From Microthrixaceae bacterium (lineage in GTDB: Bacteria; Actinomycetota; Acidimicrobiia; Acidimicrobiales; Microtrichaceae), in assembly GCA_023957995.1 (NCBI GenBank), contig JAMLGK010000001.1, positions 248,001 through 312,000 of the forward strand: a stretch of DNA of 64,000 nucleotides, in the 5' to 3' direction. Both the position numbers and the translations under genes were made by a program. Shown here one piece after another: positions 25,222 through 33,957 of this stretch. The number at the start of each line of letters is the position of its first letter. Position 1 is the stretch's first letter. The notes beneath the pieces are model-generated. The model had not been told where the DNA came from. It saw nothing but the letters and a program-made list of their open reading frames with translations, and ran no database searches.

Positions 25222-26418
25222 CTAGACGAGGTCGAGCGAAAGCATCTCGATCGCGTTTCCGCGGACGATCTTGTAGATCACCTCGGGTGAGAGGTCGGCC
25301 ATCATCTTCTCGGCCACCTCCTTGGTGTTCGGCCAGGTGGAATCGGTGTGGGGGTAGTCGGTCTCGAATGTGATGTTGTCCACCCCGACCGAGTCGAGAC
25401 TCTCGAGGCCGTGACGGTCCCTGAAGAAGCACCCGTACACCTGGCGGAAGTAGTAGGTGGAGGGCGGTTCGGGAATCTGCTCGGCCACCCCACCCCATGC
25501 GCGGTGCTCGTTCCAGACGTCGTCAGCCCGTTCGAGGATGTAGGGGATCCAACCGATCTGGCCCTCGCTGTAGGCCAGCTTCAGGGTCGGGAACCTCACG
25601 AGCACACCGGAGAACAGGAAATCGGTGAGGCTTCCCATGGCGTTGTTGAACGAAAGGGTGGCCTGGACCGCCGGTGGTGCATCGCCGGAGGTGGAGGGCA
25701 TCTTCGACGAACTGCCTATGTGCATGCAGACCACGGTCTCGGTCTCGGCACAGGCGGCGAAGAAGGGATCCCAGTGCTCGGTGTGCACGCTCGGCAGCCC
25801 GAGGTGCGGTGGGATCTCCGAGAAACAGACGGCGTGCACTCCCCGGGCGGCGTTGCGGCGCACCTCTGCGGCGGCCAGTTCGGGATCCCACAGCGGGATG
25901 ATGATCAGGGGCACCAGGTGGCCGTCGGACTCTCCGCACCACTCCTGCACCATCCAGTCGTTGTAGGCGTACACGCACGCCTCGGCCAGTTCCCGGTCCT
26001 TGGCCTCGAGGAACGTCTGGCCGCAGAACCTGGGGAAGGTCGGGAACGACAGCGACACCTCGACATGGTTCGCGAGCATGTCCGAGACCCGGTCGGCGAC
26101 CTTGTAGCAACCCGGTCGCATCTCGTCATAGGTGATGGGCGACAACGACATCTCGTCCCTCGAGAACCCCACCGCTGCCACGTGCCGCTTGTGGGGCGCG
26201 ACCAGATCCTCGTAGATCCAGCAGTCCGCGGGTGGAGCCTCGTCGTCATAGACGATGTCGTACCGGGTACCGCCGAGGAACTCCATCGAGGCGATCCCCC
26301 TCCGCTCCACCCGGGGTCCGCGGTCGCGGAACCGTTCGGGCAGCCACCGCTGCCAGAGGTCAGCAGGTTCGACCACGTGGTCGTCCACGCTCACGATCAT
26401 GGGTAGGTCGATGGCCAC
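25222..26418 (-). CDS. Amidohydrolase-2 family metal-dependent hydrolase
   Basis: 398 residues. The N-terminal SVDDHVVEPADLW carries the metal site in the D-x-H form. The strand CMHIGSSSKMPS holds another ligand histidine. LKLAYSEGQIGWIPYILERAD and ITFETDYPHTDSTWP are the late family motifs, the latter with the catalytic aspartate. This group contains decarboxylases and hydrolases acting on aromatic or lactone substrates. The upstream NTF2-like gene, 65 bases away, is probably co-transcribed. The substrate is unknown. Confidence 0.85.
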   Translation of the reverse strand: MAIDLPMIVSVDDHVVEPADLWQRWLPERFRDRGPRVERRGIASMEFLGGTRYDIVYDDEAPPADCWIYEDLVAPHKRHVAAVGFSRDEMSLSPITYDEMRPGCYKVADRVSDMLANHVEVSLSFPTFPRFCGQTFLEAKDRELAEACVYAYNDWMVQEWCGESDGHLVPLIIIPLWDPELAAAEVRRNAARGVHAVCFSEIPPHLGLPSVHTEHWDPFFAACAETETVVCMHIGSSSKMPSTSGDAPPAVQATLSFNNAMGSLTDFLFSGVLVRFPTLKLAYSEGQIGWIPYILERADDVWNEHRAWGGVAEQIPEPPSTYYFRQVYGCFFRDRHGLESLDSVGVDNITFETDYPHTDSTWPNTKEVAEKMMADLSPEVIYKIVRGNAIEMLSLDLV

Positions 26419-26482
26419 CGAATCACCCCTTCCGAAAGGGATCGCCAGACGGCCGCCAGCTGATCTGACGACCCGTCAGATC

Positions 26483-26995
26483 CTAACCCGCGACGAGGCT
26501 GCTCCTGCCCCCGGTGCCCCAGAGGCTGGCCGTCAGCTGGAAGTGCTCCATGTCGGAGATGGGCACCAGGTACTCGAAGGACCGTCGGTAGCCGGTGGTG
26601 GCGATCAGCCACTCCCCTTCCCGACGCACGTAGGTGTCCTCGTAGAACGCGGCACCCGAGATGTACACGCCCAACTCGGTGTCGATCACGACATCGTTGA
26701 GGGCCCAGGTGCCCGTCGCCGAGTCGCCGTCGATGATCAGTTCGGGCTGGCCCACGGTGTGGGACGAATGGAAGCTCTCGGAACCCATGTTGGTCACGAG
26801 GAACGACATGATCTCGTCGCGACCCTCGGCCCGGTAGGCACCACCGCCGTAGGAGGCGCTGGCGTCCTCCACGAAGAGGCGACCCAGGGCGTCCCACTGC
26901 TTGGTGTCGAGAAAACGCACGTAGCGGTACTTCAACTCCTCGAGCTCGCGCAGATCCCGGGCTGTCGTCTCAGTCGTCACCTGAACCTCCGTCAT
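26483..26995 (-). CDS. SnoaL/NTF2-like protein
   Basis: 170 residues with the cone-like NTF2 fold signature: an early helix LRELEELKYRYVRFLDTKQW, then ALGRLFVEDASASYGG, the strand GTWALNDVVIDT, and VRREGEWLIATTGYRR. Such proteins are isomerases, dehydratases or small ligand binders. It precedes an amidohydrolase on the same strand, so the pair may act on one substrate. Its ATG at 26995 has GGAG six bases upstream. The reaction cannot be determined. Confidence 0.82.
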   Translation of the reverse strand: MTEVQVTTETTARDLRELEELKYRYVRFLDTKQWDALGRLFVEDASASYGGGAYRAEGRDEIMSFLVTNMGSESFHSSHTVGQPELIIDGDSATGTWALNDVVIDTELGVYISGAAFYEDTYVRREGEWLIATTGYRRSFEYLVPISDMEHFQLTASLWGTGGRSSLVAG

Positions 26996-27028
26996 GTGGA
27001 TCTCCGCTGCATCGGGTGCGCACGGACG

Positions 27029-27433
27029 TCATCGTGGGAAACGGTCCTCGGAGGCGCCCTCGGGACTCGGCAGGGCAGCACGTGCGCTGCCGGAGCTGAA
27101 GGAGGAGCCGGATTCCAGATGGTTCCGACCCGAGGTGGCGAACAGCGGTGGCGGCATCGGGTCCACCACGGGGTCTGTTGACCGCTGGGTGACCGGTGCG
27201 GTCTCGCGCAGATCTGCCAGCACCACCTCGTCCTCGCGATCCTCAGGGGTGAAGAGACCCGCCGAACCGATGGACGGAGCCTCGTCCGACCTCGCCGGGG
27301 ACTGCACCCGACCCCACCTCCACCAGCCCACCACGACGCCGCCGATGAAGGCGCCGAACATGAGAAGCAACGCGAACCCGAGTTGCGCGAGTTGAACGAG
27401 CTGGTACCGCACATCGCCCCCGATCCTGGACAT
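27029..27433 (-). CDS. Small single-pass membrane protein, unknown
   Basis: 134 residues from ATG 27433. One clear membrane helix (LGFALLLMFGAFIGGVVVGW, residues about 16-35) is followed by WRWGR and a long polar, probably cytoplasmic tail with acidic patches. The longer open frame to 27565 would overlap the divergent promoter of the next gene and is less likely. No family is recognised. It ends 33 bases before the NTF2-like gene on the same strand. Confidence 0.55.
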   Translation of the reverse strand: MSRIGGDVRYQLVQLAQLGFALLLMFGAFIGGVVVGWWRWGRVQSPARSDEAPSIGSAGLFTPEDREDEVVLADLRETAPVTQRSTDPVVDPMPPPLFATSGRNHLESGSSFSSGSARAALPSPEGASEDRFPR

Positions 27434-27597
27434 CGTCGGGGCACCCCTGTTCCACACCTCGGCGGATCCAGCCCCGGACTCACGACCTGGCAGCACCATA
27501 GTGCTTGGAGTCGACGCGCCAGCGGGAGACTCGATCGCCCATACGCGCGCCAACCGCGCATCCATCAGATCTCCCGGCCGCTCACCGGTGCGTGAAC

Positions 27598-27603
27598 CAT
27601 GAT
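27598..27603 (+). promoter_or_regulatory. Putative -10 element for the GH3 gene
   Basis: CATGAT (one mismatch from TATGAT), six bases, ATG at 27610. It supports this start over the longer frame from 27505. Confidence 0.35.
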
Positions 27604-27609
27604 GGTCCG

Positions 27610-30171
27610 ATGCGCAAAGACACCAGCTCAGCGGACGACGAGCCCTCGAAGCGAGCGGACCCGCAGGGCAGCGGAGCGCCGGGAGGGGTTGCTGCGCGGG
27701 ACCTCGTCCCCGCTACCGCAGGAATCGACATGTGGCACACACCCGGGGTGGAGCAGCTCGGATTGCGTGGACTGACCGTGAGCGACGGACCGGCCGGGGC
27801 GCGCGGCACACGGTGGTTCGCCAGCGCCTCGGCCTGCGTGCCCTGTGGAACCGCGCTGGGAGCGACCTGGGATGTCGACGTGCTCCGCGAGGTGGCTGCT
27901 GTGCTGGCGGCCGAGACGATCAGCAAGGGAGCTGACGTGCTGCTCGCTCCCACGGTCAACCTCCATCGCCATCCGCTGGCCGGTCGCAACTTCGAGTGCA
28001 TGTCGGAGGATCCGACCTTGACCGCTGCACTGGCGGTGGCACACATCGGCGAACTGCAGTCCAACGGGGTCGGTGCCTGCATCAAGCACTTCGTGGCCAA
28101 CGACCAGGAGACCGAACGTCACGACATCTCGGCGGAGGTACCCGAAACTGCGCTGCGCGAGCTCTACCTGCGCCCCTTCGAGGATGCGGTGCGTCTCGCC
28201 GGCACCTGGTCGATCATGTCTGCCTACAACCGTCTCGGGGGCACCCACTGCTCCCAACACCGTTGGCTGCTCACAGAGCTGCTCCGCCAGGAGTGGGGTT
28301 TCGACGGAGTCGTCATATCCGACTGGTGGGGCACACATTCGACCACGGCGCTCGCCGCCGGTCTCGACATCGAGATGCCCGGTCCCGCCCAGTACCTCGG
28401 AGAGCATCTGGTCGAGGCTCTCGACGACGGCCGGGTGAGCTTCGATCAGATCGAACAGGCGGTGGGGCGGATCTCCCTGCTGGCCCAGCGCACCCTCGGC
28501 GACGTCGAGGGCCGCAGCGGACCCGACGGGAGTCGACCGGAACGCTCGGTCGCCGATCCCGCCCATCGTGACGTGTTGCGTCGAGCGGCTGTGGAATCGC
28601 TGGTGCTGCTGGCCAACGGGCCATCTCCGCTGACCGGGGAACCGCTGGTGCCGCTCCCGCCGGTCGACAAGCTCGCCGTCATCGGGCCCAACGCGGCCGA
28701 CACCGCCATCATGGGTGGCGGATCCGCCGCCTTCGTGCCACACCACAGCACCGACGTGCTGAGCGCGCTGCGCGAGCGCCTGCCCGACTTGGAGGTGACC
28801 TTCGAGCGGGGCCTGCCCACTCCGGGCGTCCTGCGCCCGCTCGACCGCCGCTCATGCCGGGTAGGACCAGATCCGGACGCACCGGAGGGGTTCGCCGTCC
28901 ACTACCACTCCCCCGCTGTCGAGGAGGTCTCCGATGCAACGGCCGAGCCCGTTTCGAGTGAGACCTCGCTGACCAGCAGACTCCTGTGGCTGGGTCCACC
29001 AGCCCCGGGTGTGCCCGATCAGGACACCTCGGTGCACCTGAGCACCTGGCTCACTCCCGAGCAGTCCGGTCTGCACACGTTCTCCCTCGTCACGGGGGCG
29101 ACCGGACAGCTCCGGATCGATGGCGAGACGGTGCTCGACAACACCGCTGACCGTCGCCCCGGCACCGACTTCTTCGGTCTGGGATCCGAGGAGATACGCA
29201 CCGAGGTGCACCTGAGCGCTGGCCGCCCGGTGTTGATCGAAGCGTCGACACGCCCGTTGGCGGGGATTCCTGCCGGGGGCCTGGCCATCGGACACAGCGA
29301 ACCCCGGGCGGCCGACCCGTTGGCTGCCGCGGTCGCGGCTGCCAGAGCGGCAGACGTCGCCGTCGTGGTGGTCGGAGGAGACGACCAGTACGAGACCGAG
29401 GGGGCCGATCGCGCCACCATGGCACTACCGGAGGGCCAGAACGAACTGATCGACGCGGTCATCGACGCCAACCCCGACACGATCGTGCTGCTCAACGTCG
29501 GGTCGCCGGTCGACCTGACCGCTGCGGTGCGGGCGAGGGCCCTGATCCAGATGTGGTACCCGGGCCAGGAAGCGGGTGAGGCGGTTGCCGACGTGCTCAC
29601 GGGCGCCGCCGACCCCGGAGGCCGACTTCCGACCACCTTCGGTCGATCGATCGATGACTGGTCCTCCAACAGGAACTTCCCGGGCGGAGCCGGCACCGTT
29701 CACTACGACGAAGGTCTGCTGGTCGGCTATCGCGACTTCGATGCGAACGGGACCGAGCCGGTGTTCTGTTTCGGGCACGGGCTCTCCACCACCGAGTTCG
29801 AATGGAGCAACCCGACGCTGGACGCGTCGATCCACAGCTCCGATGTCCTCGAAGGCGGAGCACCGGTCACCGCCACCGTCACGGTGACCAACACCGGGGA
29901 CCGTCCCGGCGCTGAGGTCGTCCAGTGCTACCTCCACGGGCTGGAGGGCCGGACAGCCGACCCCACCAGACCTCCACAGCACCTCGCCGGGTTCGCCAAG
30001 GTCCACCTCGGCCCCTCCGAGAGCGCCCGGGTGGTCATCGAGCTCGGATGGACCGCATTGCGGCGTTGGCAGCCGGAGGAAGGCTGGATCGTGCCCACCG
30101 GCACCTGGGAGGTCCGTCTGTCGCGCTCATCGCGTGATCACGTCGAGCGGCTGACCCTCGAGGTCAACTAG
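27610..30171 (+). CDS. Glycoside hydrolase family 3 beta-glucosidase with PA14 insert
   Basis: About 853 residues. The N-terminal (beta/alpha)8 domain has LAPTVNLHRHPLAGRNFE and ends with the nucleophile aspartate in GVVISDWWGTHS (near residue 240). The second domain has the acid/base region GGDDQYETEGADRATM. Between them a PA14-type beta-domain (about 455-550; HTFSLVTGATGQLRIDGETV) may shape substrate choice. A fibronectin-III-like domain closes the protein (VTVTNTGDRPGAEVVQCYL). There is no signal peptide, so it acts in the cytoplasm on imported beta-glucosides or similar. The order matches PA14-containing beta-glucosidases. It is monocistronic. Confidence 0.9.
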   Translation: MRKDTSSADDEPSKRADPQGSGAPGGVAARDLVPATAGIDMWHTPGVEQLGLRGLTVSDGPAGARGTRWFASASACVPCGTALGATWDVDVLREVAAVLAAETISKGADVLLAPTVNLHRHPLAGRNFECMSEDPTLTAALAVAHIGELQSNGVGACIKHFVANDQETERHDISAEVPETALRELYLRPFEDAVRLAGTWSIMSAYNRLGGTHCSQHRWLLTELLRQEWGFDGVVISDWWGTHSTTALAAGLDIEMPGPAQYLGEHLVEALDDGRVSFDQIEQAVGRISLLAQRTLGDVEGRSGPDGSRPERSVADPAHRDVLRRAAVESLVLLANGPSPLTGEPLVPLPPVDKLAVIGPNAADTAIMGGGSAAFVPHHSTDVLSALRERLPDLEVTFERGLPTPGVLRPLDRRSCRVGPDPDAPEGFAVHYHSPAVEEVSDATAEPVSSETSLTSRLLWLGPPAPGVPDQDTSVHLSTWLTPEQSGLHTFSLVTGATGQLRIDGETVLDNTADRRPGTDFFGLGSEEIRTEVHLSAGRPVLIEASTRPLAGIPAGGLAIGHSEPRAADPLAAAVAAARAADVAVVVVGGDDQYETEGADRATMALPEGQNELIDAVIDANPDTIVLLNVGSPVDLTAAVRARALIQMWYPGQEAGEAVADVLTGAADPGGRLPTTFGRSIDDWSSNRNFPGGAGTVHYDEGLLVGYRDFDANGTEPVFCFGHGLSTTEFEWSNPTLDASIHSSDVLEGGAPVTATVTVTNTGDRPGAEVVQCYLHGLEGRTADPTRPPQHLAGFAKVHLGPSESARVVIELGWTALRRWQPEEGWIVPTGTWEVRLSRSSRDHVERLTLEVN

Positions 30172-30187
30172 AGGTTGAGGGTGAAGT

Positions 30188-30838
30188 TCAACTCGAGGGT
30201 TGCCCCAGTTCGGCCAGGAGACGTCCGAACAGAGGCAGGGGCATGCCCAGGACCCCGGATGGGTGTTCGACCTCCACCGATGCGACCAGTGACTCCCCCG
30301 GCTCCATGGATTCAGCGTCCTCGAGCCGGTAGGAGCCGGCGGTGTCGAATGGTTCGAACCGCTCCACGTAGCGGAGGGCCTCGGCCTCGCTGAAGGGACG
30401 CATGGTGACCGTTGCCTCGTCCACACCGCTCACCGACGGCCCTGCGGGGCCTCTCATGACCACGATCGCGTTCACCAGGCGATGGACGGTTCCGCTCATC
30501 GCCATCAGCTGGCGGACCGCGGATCGAGCATCGGGGGTCTTCGAGAGCAGAACCTGTCGGTCGCCGGCGGTGAGCACTCCGACCTGGTCACCCGCCAGCA
30601 CCGTCGCCCCCGGGTGACGGGGTGCCACATCGAGCACCTTCAGTCTCGCCAGCTCGGTCGCCAGGTGTTGCGGGCCCTCGCTGTGGAACAACGGGTCGAG
30701 GATGCGCTCGTCCACCCGGGGAGGATCGATCTCCACGTCGTATCCGGCATCGGTGAGCACGCGGGCCCGGTAGCGCGAACCCGAGGCGAGCACGATCCGT
30801 GACCTGGAATCGTCGGCGGGGGTCAGATCGGGCTCCAT
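30188..30838 (-). CDS. maf: Maf-family nucleoside triphosphate pyrophosphatase
   Basis: 216 residues. It shows the Maf motifs RIVLASGSRYRARVLTDAGY (phosphate loop, residues 14-33), the DER in RVDERIL, GATVLAGDQVG with the catalytic aspartate, and LSKTPDARSAVRQLMAMSG. The last part, FDTAGSYRLEDAES, is also typical. It removes pyrophosphate from modified or wrong nucleotides to keep them out of nucleic acids. ATG 30838 is firm: the much longer open frame upstream is a shadow. Its promoter overlaps that of the divergent neighbour. Confidence 0.9.
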   Translation of the reverse strand: MEPDLTPADDSRSRIVLASGSRYRARVLTDAGYDVEIDPPRVDERILDPLFHSEGPQHLATELARLKVLDVAPRHPGATVLAGDQVGVLTAGDRQVLLSKTPDARSAVRQLMAMSGTVHRLVNAIVVMRGPAGPSVSGVDEATVTMRPFSEAEALRYVERFEPFDTAGSYRLEDAESMEPGESLVASVEVEHPSGVLGMPLPLFGRLLAELGQPSS

Positions 30839-30846
30839 CGGTCCCG

Positions 30847-30856
30847 ACGCTACGCT
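30847..30856. promoter_or_regulatory. Overlapping divergent -10 elements (maf / isochorismatase-fold gene)
   Basis: ACGCTACGCT reads TACGCT on the plus strand (30851-30856, six bases before ATG 30863). On the minus strand it reads TAGCGT (30847-30852, eight bases before ATG 30838). The two hexamers share two bases, so the promoters should exclude each other. Confidence 0.5.
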
Positions 30857-30862
30857 GCGGCG

Positions 30863-31495
30863 ATGGAGCCAACCGCGCCGACGGTCACAGCCCGCGGGGC
30901 GACTGCAGTGGTGACCATGGAACTCGAACGGGGCGTCGTGGGTGATCTGGCGACCCTGGGCCAGCTGCGCGACGCGGCGCAGGAGCGGGGAACACTCACC
31001 TCCTGTGGCCGGCTGGTCGAGGCGGCACGCTCGGCCGGTGTCCCGGTGGTCCACTGCATCGCCCAGTGGCGGGGGGATCGTGTGGGAACCGAGTTGAACA
31101 CTCCCCTCACCCGGGGCCTCGCCGGCAGTCCCACGCAGATACTGGCCGGCAGTGCGGCAGTGGAGTTGGTGCCCGAACTGGGCCCCACCGGGTCCGACCT
31201 CCGGAGTGTGCGGCACCATGGTCTCGCTCCGTTCCACGGGACCGACCTCGATCCGCTGCTGCGGTCGATGGGCATCGGCCACCTGGTGGTGGCCGGAGTG
31301 TCTCTGAACGTCGGCATCCCGGGGCTCGTACTCGGGGCGGTGGATCGCGGCTACGAGGTGAGTGTGCCCACCGACGCCGTCGTGGGCGTCCCCGCGGAAT
31401 ACGGCGACCAGGTGCTGCGCAACACCCTCGCCATGCTCGCGACCCTCACCGATGTAGACACCCACGTGCGGGCGTGGGAAGCGGCCGACGGCTGA
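30863..31495 (+). CDS. Isochorismatase-fold protein lacking the catalytic cysteine
   Basis: 210 residues. The Rossmann-like fold is recognisable: VTMELERGVVGD where active members have a D-x-Q/N, AARSAGVPVVHCIAQWR, and LVVAGVSLNVGIPGLVLGAV. The last stands where the family reads G-V-x-T-x-x-C-V. Glycine takes the cysteine position, and the first aspartate is glutamate. The cysteine-hydrolase chemistry therefore seems lost. Isochorismatase relatives without the cysteine are known, some active by other means. The C-terminal helix TLAMLATLTDVD is normal. It is divergent from maf. Confidence 0.7.
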   Translation: MEPTAPTVTARGATAVVTMELERGVVGDLATLGQLRDAAQERGTLTSCGRLVEAARSAGVPVVHCIAQWRGDRVGTELNTPLTRGLAGSPTQILAGSAAVELVPELGPTGSDLRSVRHHGLAPFHGTDLDPLLRSMGIGHLVVAGVSLNVGIPGLVLGAVDRGYEVSVPTDAVVGVPAEYGDQVLRNTLAMLATLTDVDTHVRAWEAADG

Positions 31496-31505
31496 ACCCC
31501 CGACC

Positions 31506-32996
31506 CTAGGAGGGCCGGGACGGCTCGAACGCCTCGGCCAGCGACTCCGCGTTGGCGAGCACCTCGGCGCGATCGTTGCCGGGCACCGACAGGGCGAGCC
31601 AGTCGACTCCTGCCTCCCACAGCTGTTCGCACTCCCGGCGCATCTCGTCCAGGGAGCCCTCCGGGTCGGCCAGGTAGTCGTACGAGCTGAACGGCGTGAA
31701 GCAGACCGTGGGTTGCTCGTCGCGCCCCTCCTGTTCGCAGATCTGCCCGAGGCGTCCGAGCCGAGCCAGCAGGGAGTCGAGATCAGGAATGGCTGCGGTG
31801 CGGGTTGCACTCTCCAGCCCGCCGGGGGTCGGGAACGGTGACCATCCCTGCCCGAGCCTCACCGCCCGACGCATTGCCCGCTCGGAGTTCCCACCCACCC
31901 AGATCGGAGGATGGGGCCGTTGGACGGGTCTGGGCAGCACGGTGGCCGATCTGACCTCGAAGCCTGCTCCTGTGGCCTCGACGCTCTGACCCGACCAGAT
32001 GCGCGGGAGCAGTTCGAGGGCCTCGTCCAGCCGCTCGGCGCGGTCCTCGAAGCTGCTGCCGAGTGCGGCGAACTCCGGACGCAGGTATCCCGCTGCCACA
32101 CCGAGGATCACCCGGCCATCGGTGAGGAGGTCCAATGACGAGATCGCCTTGGCGGCCAGGAACGGGGAGCGGTAGCCGAGTATGTACACGTGGGTGTGCA
32201 GCAACAGGCGCGACGTGGCCGAACCCGCTGTGGCCAGAGCGACGGTGGGCTCGAGCGCCTGGTGGCCGCCGGCGGCGAGCCAGCGGTCATCCGGTGCGGG
32301 GTGGTCGGTCACATAGGCGGCATCGAAGCCCAGTTCCTCGTACGCGGCGGACAGCTCCACCACCGCTGAGGCCGACACGAGTTCGGGGCCGCTGCTGACC
32401 CGGTCGACCGGAAGCCCGAGCGAGATCCGCGGACGCGCGGGCCAACGTCGGTCCAACCAGTGCTTCGCGAGCACGGCAGAGTCCCGGCTCACCTCGTGCA
32501 CCCCGCTGGTGACGTGCAGTTCCACCTCACGACCCGCGGCACGCATCGCGGCGGCGAGGTCCTCGCCGAGGAACGCGGGCGTCACCTCATCACCTTCGGA
32601 GGGCACGACCAGGGCGGGAGGACCGGACCCCAACTCGAGCTGCTCGACCTCGGGAAGGAACGGGCAGATCCCGACCACTGCCACCACACCCGGGATCTCG
32701 CCGCACGCCAACGCCATCGCCGCACCCTGGGAGAAGCCGGCGAGGACCACCGGACCCGCTCCCGACACCTCCCCCACCGCGTTGCGGATCGCCTCGATCG
32801 AACGCTGGAGGTCCTCTCCCTGCACGCCCCTCGGTCCGGTGTCGAACCAGCTGCGTGGGTCCTGCCTGGCCCCCGGGGCATCGACGGTCACGAGCCTCCA
32901 GCCCCCGGGTGCCACCCGTTCGGCCCAAGCGATGGTGGCGGGTTCCGGCTCTCCGTGGCCATGGAGTGCGATCAGGGTCGGGGTGGGCCGGTTCAC
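31506..32996 (-). CDS. Fusion of alpha/beta-hydrolase esterase and LLM (F420-type) oxidoreductase
   Basis: About 496 residues. Residues 1-190 form a carboxylesterase-type hydrolase with LIALHGHGEPEP, the nucleophile elbow LAGFSQGAAMAL, the acid in VVPSEGDEVTP, and a late histidine in SGVHEVSRDS. From about residue 190 a luciferase-like monooxygenase domain starts (ISLGLPVDRV, AAYEELGFDAAYVTDH, RVILGVAAGYLRPEF, PPIWVGGNSERAMRRAVRLG). The LLM type suggests F420 as coenzyme (inference). No stop or frameshift separates them. GTG 32996 with GAGG upstream is preferred; TTG 33032 is possible. Hydrolysis and redox steps may be coupled on one substrate. Confidence 0.75.
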   Translation of the reverse strand: MNRPTPTLIALHGHGEPEPATIAWAERVAPGGWRLVTVDAPGARQDPRSWFDTGPRGVQGEDLQRSIEAIRNAVGEVSGAGPVVLAGFSQGAAMALACGEIPGVVAVVGICPFLPEVEQLELGSGPPALVVPSEGDEVTPAFLGEDLAAAMRAAGREVELHVTSGVHEVSRDSAVLAKHWLDRRWPARPRISLGLPVDRVSSGPELVSASAVVELSAAYEELGFDAAYVTDHPAPDDRWLAAGGHQALEPTVALATAGSATSRLLLHTHVYILGYRSPFLAAKAISSLDLLTDGRVILGVAAGYLRPEFAALGSSFEDRAERLDEALELLPRIWSGQSVEATGAGFEVRSATVLPRPVQRPHPPIWVGGNSERAMRRAVRLGQGWSPFPTPGGLESATRTAAIPDLDSLLARLGRLGQICEQEGRDEQPTVCFTPFSSYDYLADPEGSLDEMRRECEQLWEAGVDWLALSVPGNDRAEVLANAESLAEAFEPSRPS

Positions 32997-33125
32997 GCCC
33001 CAAGCCTCGCGGGAGCGCAAGGGAATCGCCAACGGGGCACCGCTCCCCCACCCCTCGGGAATCCGGCCCGGGGATCGAGCACCGGTGGGATCCGGACGCG
33101 ATGCCCGCAGACTGAAGGATCGCCG

Positions 33126-33188
33126 ATGAGACCCACCGCAAAGGGAGAAAGGACGGCTCCGACCGCGATCGGTTGGACCGTGACCTGA
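33126..33188 (+). other. 20-codon ORF with its own ribosome-binding site before the sigma factor
   Basis: GAAGGA (33113-33118) lies seven bases before ATG 33126, which opens MRPTAKGERTAPTAIGWTVT and ends at TGA 33186. It overlaps the first codons of the sigma factor in another frame. It may be a leader peptide that couples translation of the non-ATG sigma start, or mark a frameshift. Confidence 0.35.
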
Positions 33189-33673
33189 ACGCGCTCATCG
33201 ACGAACATGCAGAAGCGGCGTTCCGGGTGGCCAACGGAATCCTGCGCAATCCCAGCCTCGCCGAGGATGCGGTCCAGGAGACGATGATCAAGGCCTGGCA
33301 GAGCCTCGGTCGTTTCAGGGGCGAGTCGTCGCTCAGATCCTGGATCCTGCGCATCGCCCACAACACGTCGATCTCGATGCTGCGACGGCGCCGGGAGGCG
33401 GTCATGGCCCCCGAGGACATGCCCGAGATCGCCGGAGGCATCGATCCGGCCCGGTCCTCCAGCGCCATGAGTGACCTGAGGGCCGTCCGCGCCGCGCTCG
33501 AGGAGCTCGATGAACTGTCGCGTTCGATCGTGATCCTGCGCGAGGTGGAGGGAATGACCTACCAGGAGATCAGCGACACGCTCCAGGTTCCCGTCCCAAC
33601 CGTCAAGACCCGTCTGTTGAGAGCCCGCAAGCGCCTCGCAGGCGCCATCGGCTCATCGGAGGAGTATCGATGA
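33173..33673 (+). CDS. ECF-type RNA polymerase sigma factor
   Basis: About 166 residues. Region 2 runs from LNALIDEHAEAAFRVANGIL through DAVQETMIKAWQSLGRFRG to SWILRIAHNTSISMLRRRR. Region 4 is LDELSRSIVILREVEGMTYQ with EISDTLQVPVPTVKTRLLRA. There is no region 3, as expected for ECF factors. The only available start in frame is TTG 33173. The next two genes overlap by ATGA, making an operon in which a small acidic protein, perhaps an anti-sigma factor, follows directly. Target promoters are unknown. Confidence 0.88.
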   Translation: MDRDLNALIDEHAEAAFRVANGILRNPSLAEDAVQETMIKAWQSLGRFRGESSLRSWILRIAHNTSISMLRRRREAVMAPEDMPEIAGGIDPARSSSAMSDLRAVRAALEELDELSRSIVILREVEGMTYQEISDTLQVPVPTVKTRLLRARKRLAGAIGSSEEYR

Positions 33674-33957
33674 CTGACAATGAACAGCCAACCAGCAATC
33701 CCGCCGTGGATCCCTTGGCAGGGCTGGGGGATCCCGACGACGAGATGCCCGAGCTCGCCGCTGCGCTGCGCGCTGCGCTGGGAACCGAACCGGATGTCCG
33801 GGCCAGGGCCCGTCACCGCGTGGACCGCACCCTCGCGGCCCGATCTGCGTCCTCCGCGATCACGATGCTGGCGGGGACCGCGGTGGAGACGTTTCGTCAT
33901 CTGCTCACCAATCCCATACGGGATGCCGACAGGTCTACCGAGGAGGTCGATCTATGA
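33670..33957 (+). CDS. Small soluble protein following the ECF sigma factor
   Basis: 95 residues. The N-terminus is acidic and disordered (DNEQPTSNP, DPDDEMPELAAAL). The second half is helical, with RARARHRVDRTLAARSASSAI. No zinc-binding H-x3-C-x2-C of ZAS anti-sigma factors and no membrane segment are present. The gene overlaps both neighbours by ATGA (33670 and 33954), so it is made at matching rates with the sigma factor and the membrane protein. Its place fits an anti-sigma factor, but the sequence does not prove it. Confidence 0.65.
   Translation: MTDNEQPTSNPAVDPLAGLGDPDDEMPELAAALRAALGTEPDVRARARHRVDRTLAARSASSAITMLAGTAVETFRHLLTNPIRDADRSTEEVDL

Noticed and set aside
30839..31810. Minus-strand extension of maf to a 540-codon protein
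   Set aside because: The added part has no family match, overlaps the divergent isochorismatase-fold gene, and maf has a good start at 30838.
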